Assembly: GCA_029945625.1 (NCBI GenBank)
Contig: JAQSCW010000007.1
Coordinates: forward strand, 1,460-49,396
Direction of reading: 5' to 3'
DNA from: a bacterium
Lineage (GTDB): Bacteria > Bacteroidota > Bacteroidia > B-17B0 > Aurantibacillaceae
Length of the DNA: 47,937 bases
A program made the position numbers and the translations under genes. Of the stretch, positions 43,601 through 47,937 are shown one piece after another (positions within the stretch are counted from its first letter, which is position 1; the number at the start of each line of letters is the position of its first letter). The notes beneath the pieces were generated by a model that saw only the letters and a program-made list of their open reading frames with translations, made no database searches and was not told where the DNA came from.

Positions 43601-46600
43601 CTAGCTTTTTTCCTCCCTCATCTTATACCTCGGCAATCCTATCTCCGCCTCACTTGGATAAGGCGCTCTGTGTGTCACACTCACATCTTCTTTCATGTTT
43701 TGCTGGGTGCGGTATTTTCTGTCTTTGTCATCCGCGTATCGGGGATCAGGCACAAAGGGCAGCTTGGCCATTTTCTCTACCGTAAGGGTGGCAAATCCAT
43801 GATCCACATCCACCTTGCCTAACAACAAATAACAGCCTCCACCCAAAAAGGGATACTGTTGCAAACACCTCGCAAAATGCGTGGAATCAAAATACTCTCC
43901 TTCCGAATCAATCCAGGTACCAAAATTCATCAGTCCCTGTTTGGTGGGCACATGTTTCCTGCAAATTAAATAACCCAGCATGCGCACGGTCTGTCCGGCA
44001 TAACTTACCAGATCTTTTGTTTTTACATCGCCCCGGTAGTTGGTCTCCAGCAAATCAAAGGGTGAAGACGATACCGGAAATCCCAATAACTCAATTTCAT
44101 CAAAAGCATCTTCAAAAGGTGAACGGAGCAGGGGAGGAAGTCGGTAATCGCGCGGTGGCTCCGCAAGCAACAATAAGCCTCTGTATTCGGGTTTAAAGTT
44201 GGCGAGCATCATACGGGCTTTTAATACCAATTCGTTTTTGGATTGCTTCGTAAATCGAAAAGCCCCAATATAGATCAATAATTGTATGGTTTCAATACCC
44301 GCCGGTACACGTTCAATAAAATTTTCCAACGAAGTATATAGTCCATTCTTGATGCGCTCTTCGGGAATGAACTGCGCAATGCGTTCTTCCAGATTTTGAA
44401 TGTGTACAAAACCAATAAAAATTTCTTTTCCGTACAAGGTGGTATTGAAGTCACTTTTATTCACACAGGGCTGCGAGATGGTGGCACCGGCCATTCGGGC
44501 CTCATGAAAATAAACTTCCGTACGATAAAACCCCCCAAAGTTATTAATCACCGCCACCATAAATTCAATGGGGTAATAGGCCTTTAAATACAAACTTTGG
44601 TAACTCTCCACTGCATACGAGGCCGAATGTGCCTTACAAAACGAATACCCCGCAAAGGATTCAATTTGCCGGTACACTTCCAGCGAGAGTTGTTCAGGAT
44701 AACCTTTCGCTTTACAGTTCTCAAAAAAATGATTCCGCACGCCTTCAAATTCTTTGAGTGAACGAGTCTTACCACTCATGGCTCTGCGCAAAATATCGGC
44801 ATCGGCCAAATCGAGTCCCGCAAAATGATGCGCAATCTTGATCACATCTTCCTGGTACACCATCACGCCGTAGGTCTCTCCTAACTGTTGTTCAAATACA
44901 GGATGAAAATACTCGAAACTCTTAGGGTTATTATGCCTGAAAATATATTCGCGCAACATACCGCTCTTGGCCACACCGGGCCTTATCACCGAACTGGCCG
45001 CCACCAGTACTTTATACGAATCGCATTTTAACCGTCGCAACAATCCCCGCATGGCGGGACTCTCCACATAAAAACAACCCAGGGTTTTACCGGTCTTTAA
45101 ATACTCATTGGCCCGAGCCTCATCTTTACAAATACGCACATCGCGAATGTTCACCTTTTCGCCGCGGTTCTGCTCAATGAGTTTTACGGTGTCGTTAATG
45201 TGCCCAATGCCACGCTGACTCAAAATATCGAACTTCTCAAAACCAATGGCCTCCGTAATGTGCATGTCAATTTGCGCGGTGGGAAAGCCTTTGGGCGGTA
45301 GCTCCAGCGCCATGTAATTGGTGATGGGTTCCTCCGAAATTAAAATGCCGCAGGAATGCATGCTGCGTTGATTGGGATATTTTTCCAGCATCAATCCGTA
45401 TTCATGCACGTATTTGGTAACCGAATTTTTTTGATGTGAAGCCATTGAACTCGTAGCCAAAGCATCCAATTCTTCTTTCGGCAAACCAAATACCTTGCCC
45501 AGCTCGCGAATAATGGAGCGGTACTTAAACATGGCGATGGTGCCGGTAAAGGCGGTATGCGCGGCATCAAATCGTTTAAAAATATAATTCAGAATATCGT
45601 CGCGCTCTTTCCAACTCCAGTCAATATCAAAATCGGGGGGACTGGTACGGCTGGGATTTAAAAAACGTTCGAAATACAAATTCAGTTCAATGGGACAAAT
45701 ATCGGTAATGCCCAAACAATAACTCACAATGCTATTGGCACCGCTGCCGCGGCCAATGTGCAAAAACCCGCGACTGTTGCTGTAGCGAATAATATCCCAG
45801 GTAATTAAAAAATATCCCGAAAAAGCCAAACGGTCTATCACTTCCAGCTCTTTGTTCACGCGTGCCAGAGCTTCTTTGTTAGTTGCACCGTAACGTTTTT
45901 TTAAACCTTCGTAGGCCAGACTTTCTAATAATAATTTATCACTGTAGCGGCTCTTGGTATAGTACTTTTTGTTTTTGGGAGTTTTAAAATCAAAATCAAA
46001 CGAGCAGGCATCTAAAAGGTATTCGGTGTTTTTAATAATAACAGGGTACTCCTTATAGTAGCTTAATAGCTCATCAATGGGCAGCATTTTTTCTGTGGTG
46101 GCACAATAGTCTTCCTCTGTGAGTTTGGAGAGAATCACATTTTTTTCAACCGCCCGTAAAATGCGGTGTAGGTTATGTTCTTTTTTTACGCGAAAGGTTA
46201 CGGGTTGTAAAATAACCATGCGCTGGCGTTTATCGCTCAGAGGCGAACGAATGAGTTTGCTGAGTTGTTCGGGACGAATACCGATATACTCATACTCGCG
46301 CAAGATCTGCGGCACATTGTGCAAAGGATAGATCACAAAACAATTTTGAAGATCGAAAGGGCAGGGGGGAAGCGGTGTTTTTTCGAGATGGTGTTTTGTT
46401 AACAAACGGCAGAGTTCTCCAAAGCCTTTTACATTTTTAGCGAGACCTATAAAAAGCAATTGATGATCCTGTCTGAATTCAATACCCACAATGGGTTTAA
46501 TGCCGGCAGCAATGCAGTCGAGCGCAAAATCATACACCCCGGTGCTGCAATTAATATCGGTTAATGCCAGAGCCTGCACCCCGTTTTCTTTGGCGAGCTG

Positions 46601-46666
46601 CACCAGATCTTCTACGGGAATGGTGCCGTATCTGAGACTATGATATGAGTGGCAATTGAGGTACAT
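43601..46666 (-). CDS. dnaE2: Error-prone-type DNA polymerase III alpha subunit (DnaE2-like)
   Basis: 1021 residues, the size of DnaE2 rather than the replicative DnaE. An N-terminal PHP domain (about 1-190) is present but degenerate: NCHSYHS in place of HxHS and TDIN in place of TDHG. The polymerase core has GRGSGANS (305-312) and the catalytic PDFDIDW (344-350), with the third Asp near 480 (FEKFDILSQ). Little-finger and helix-hairpin-helix parts follow, then an OB fold (about 905-985) and a tail ending LPRYKMREEKS. DnaE2 enzymes do translesion synthesis with ImuB; neither imuA nor imuB lies next to it here. Upstream (right) is repeat-rich non-coding DNA. Confidence 0.9.
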   Translation of the reverse strand: MYLNCHSYHSLRYGTIPVEDLVQLAKENGVQALALTDINCSTGVYDFALDCIAAGIKPIVGIEFRQDHQLLFIGLAKNVKGFGELCRLLTKHHLEKTPLPPCPFDLQNCFVIYPLHNVPQILREYEYIGIRPEQLSKLIRSPLSDKRQRMVILQPVTFRVKKEHNLHRILRAVEKNVILSKLTEEDYCATTEKMLPIDELLSYYKEYPVIIKNTEYLLDACSFDFDFKTPKNKKYYTKSRYSDKLLLESLAYEGLKKRYGATNKEALARVNKELEVIDRLAFSGYFLITWDIIRYSNSRGFLHIGRGSGANSIVSYCLGITDICPIELNLYFERFLNPSRTSPPDFDIDWSWKERDDILNYIFKRFDAAHTAFTGTIAMFKYRSIIRELGKVFGLPKEELDALATSSMASHQKNSVTKYVHEYGLMLEKYPNQRSMHSCGILISEEPITNYMALELPPKGFPTAQIDMHITEAIGFEKFDILSQRGIGHINDTVKLIEQNRGEKVNIRDVRICKDEARANEYLKTGKTLGCFYVESPAMRGLLRRLKCDSYKVLVAASSVIRPGVAKSGMLREYIFRHNNPKSFEYFHPVFEQQLGETYGVMVYQEDVIKIAHHFAGLDLADADILRRAMSGKTRSLKEFEGVRNHFFENCKAKGYPEQLSLEVYRQIESFAGYSFCKAHSASYAVESYQSLYLKAYYPIEFMVAVINNFGGFYRTEVYFHEARMAGATISQPCVNKSDFNTTLYGKEIFIGFVHIQNLEERIAQFIPEERIKNGLYTSLENFIERVPAGIETIQLLIYIGAFRFTKQSKNELVLKARMMLANFKPEYRGLLLLAEPPRDYRLPPLLRSPFEDAFDEIELLGFPVSSSPFDLLETNYRGDVKTKDLVSYAGQTVRMLGYLICRKHVPTKQGLMNFGTWIDSEGEYFDSTHFARCLQQYPFLGGGCYLLLGKVDVDHGFATLTVEKMAKLPFVPDPRYADDKDRKYRTQQNMKEDVSVTHRAPYPSEAEIGLPRYKMREEKS

Positions 46667-47022
46667 AGAAGAAATTCAACGTTCAATAGTTCAAAGTTCA
46701 AGAGGAACCAAGACAAAAAAGAGTCAAGAATCAAGACAGAGAACAAAATAAACCACATAGAAACATAGGAACATGGTTTTTTGTTTAGGACAGAATACAT
46801 AGTATACTCGCTACGCTCGTATCTTTCCTGAGAGATTTTACCCTTGGTGTTTCCCATCGAGCGCAGCATCGATTGCTCTCGAAGCCCGGTGGCTGAGTGG
46901 GCCCTGAGCTTGTCGAATGGTCGAAGCCACTATGTGTCCTTGTCTTTTTATTTTCTTCCTATGTCCCTATGTACCCGCCCGTCTGACCGGCAATGAAATG
47001 TATTTAATTGGTCGGGCAGATT
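46667..47022. repeat. Low-complexity and REP-like palindromic sequence upstream of dnaE2
   Basis: 46676-46745 contains irregular GTTCAA/GTCAAGA repeats. CACATAGAAACATAGGAACATGG (split over 46755-46777) recurs in reverse orientation as CCTATGTCCCTATGTACC near 46960. Between them, GTGGCT (46889-46894) and AGCCAC (46925-46930) close a hairpin around CTGAGCTTGTCGAATGG, similar to REP-like palindromes seen in many genomes. No gene. Confidence 0.55.
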
Positions 47023-47556
47023 TTATCTTTTTGACGAAACCCTGTAGCCTATTTGTTTTCGGGTTTTTTTGCTTTCTCTCCTTTCCAGTAATTCATCAAA
47101 GTACCTAAACACGATCTCAATATTTTTATCCTGCTTGTCTACTTTATTTTTTATCTTTTCGATTTCTAATTTCAATTCGCTATCCGTAACAAGGCTTTTA
47201 CGAAGTTTTACAAATAATTCTATGATCTTGATACTCACTTGAACAGCCCGCTCACTCTTTAAAACGTTTGCCAGCATTAATATGCCGTGTTCGGTAAATG
47301 CATAGGGTAAGGTTCCCCCAAGGTGACCTTTAGAAGGTATCGCATTTTGCGATACCATTATTTCTACCTCAGGTTCTGTTAATTGAAACATAAAATGCTT
47401 CGGGAATCTGCTGCTATTCCGCTTCACCTGTTCACGCAATCTTATGGCTTTAACGCCATACAATACAGCCAGATCTCTATCCAGCATTACTTTTTCATCT
47501 CTTATTAAAAAGATCTTACTCATTAAAACTTCTTGAGGTACCACAGCTAAATTCAT
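47023..47556 (-). CDS. ORF6N-domain DNA-binding protein
   Basis: 177 residues. The ORF6N domain (about 10-100) has KIFLIRDEKVMLDRDLAVLY, then VKRNSSRFPKHFMFQLTEPE and GGTLPYAFTEHGILMLANVL, the hallmarks of this phage- and mobile-element-linked DNA-binding domain. A C-terminal coiled coil (KLEIEKIKNKVDKQDKNIEI) and a basic tail follow. Function is unknown; such proteins are scattered singly through Bacteroidota genomes and need not mark an active phage. It is flanked by repeats on both sides. Confidence 0.9.
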   Translation of the reverse strand: MNLAVVPQEVLMSKIFLIRDEKVMLDRDLAVLYGVKAIRLREQVKRNSSRFPKHFMFQLTEPEVEIMVSQNAIPSKGHLGGTLPYAFTEHGILMLANVLKSERAVQVSIKIIELFVKLRKSLVTDSELKLEIEKIKNKVDKQDKNIEIVFRYFDELLERRESKKTRKQIGYRVSSKR

Positions 47557-47606
47557 TTCCCTGTTTTTATAACTGTTTCTTTTTTTTAAGAGTGATCCTA
47601 TCTGCC

Positions 47607-47937
47607 TACTACTAAGTGTTCCTTAGTGACCTGAGTGCCTTAGTGGTTACCGCCCACTGCCTACCGCCTACTGCCCACTGTCCACTGTCCACTGCCCACT
47701 ACTAAGTGTTCCTTAGTGACCTCAGTGCCTTAGTGGTTACCGCCCACTGCCCACTGCCCACTGCCCACTGCCCACTGCCTACTACTAAGTGTTCCTTAGT
47801 GACCTCAGTGCCTTAGTGGTTATCGCCCACTGCCCACTGCCTACTACTAAGTGTTCCTTAGTGACCTCAGTGCCTTAGTGGTTACCGCCCACTGCCTACT
47901 ACTAAGTGTTCCTTAGTGACCTCAGTGCCTTAGTGGT
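47607..47937. repeat. Composite minisatellite: 44-bp core plus variable heptamers
   Basis: Five cores beginning ACTAAGTGTTCCTTAGTGAC (47611, 47701, 47784, 47846, 47901) are separated by runs of the heptamer CACTGCC (with TACTGCC, CACTGTC variants) ending TACT or CACT. The heptamer counts are 6, 5, 2 and 1, so core spacings are 90, 83, 62 and 55 bp. The core itself is built of octamer-like CTTAGTGN/CTCAGTGN elements. The array runs off the window end. Confidence 0.9.

Noticed and set aside
47023-47556. Prophage inferred from the ORF6N gene
   Set aside because: No integrase, capsid, tail or lysis gene is in the window; solitary ORF6N genes are common in Bacteroidota.
47607-47937. CRISPR array
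   Set aside because: The spacers are themselves heptamer repeats of variable number and not unique; this is a minisatellite.

Overview
The window reads as chromosome of a Bacteroidota bacterium, probably an environmental relative of Flavobacteriales, Chitinophagales or Sphingobacteriales. Two secreted proteins end in type IX secretion (T9SS) sorting domains. Several starts have TAnnTTTG minus-7 boxes and lack Shine-Dalgarno sequences. There are many signal-peptide outer-membrane barrels, and the protein families (DUF3667, DUF1761, CorA ending KKKNWI, short AraC regulators, Ig-like CxG repeats) are typical of the phylum. No rRNA, tRNA, CRISPR array, integrase or transposase was recognised.

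Layout. 1-7.2 kb: the 3' part of a giant Ig-repeat adhesin exported by T9SS, two small outer-membrane barrels and a POTRA-less Omp85-type barrel. 7.7-14.2 kb: a Tyr/Gly/His-rich envelope protein, a DUF2490-like barrel, a small secreted protein on the minus strand and an eight-haem cytochrome c lipoprotein with C-terminal TPRs. 15.2-17.0 kb: a three-gene envelope operon whose first gene is frameshifted. 17.3-26.0 kb: a stress and envelope stretch with an M48 protease, HdeD-like protein, second Omp85-type barrel, decayed CAX antiporter, DUF4136-like lipoprotein, VIT1-like membrane protein coupled to a small barrel, SRAP/HMCES DNA-repair protein and a tandem universal stress protein.

26.1-33.0 kb, mostly minus strand: membrane protein, lipocalin, SPFH lipoprotein, cystathionine gamma-synthase family enzyme, DUF1348, DUF1801, AraC regulator, a cluster of palindromic repeats and CorA. 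33.2-42.1 kb: small single genes in both orientations (GyrI-like, UPF0158, DUF1761, SRPBCC, CDF-type cation transporter, DUF3667) and a lipoprotein resembling LCIB-type beta-carbonic anhydrases. 42.2-47.9 kb: a second T9SS cargo gene flanked by two copies of a dnaE 3' end, an error-prone-type DnaE, an ORF6N protein and a composite minisatellite running off the window.

Functionally the region is dominated by cell-envelope proteins plus scattered stress and repair genes. I see no single large multi-gene system. The strongest second-look items are the LCIB-like lipoprotein, the base-55-plus-7n minisatellite, the apparently leaderless promoters, the duplicated dnaE tail, the decayed CAX gene and the A6 frameshift.
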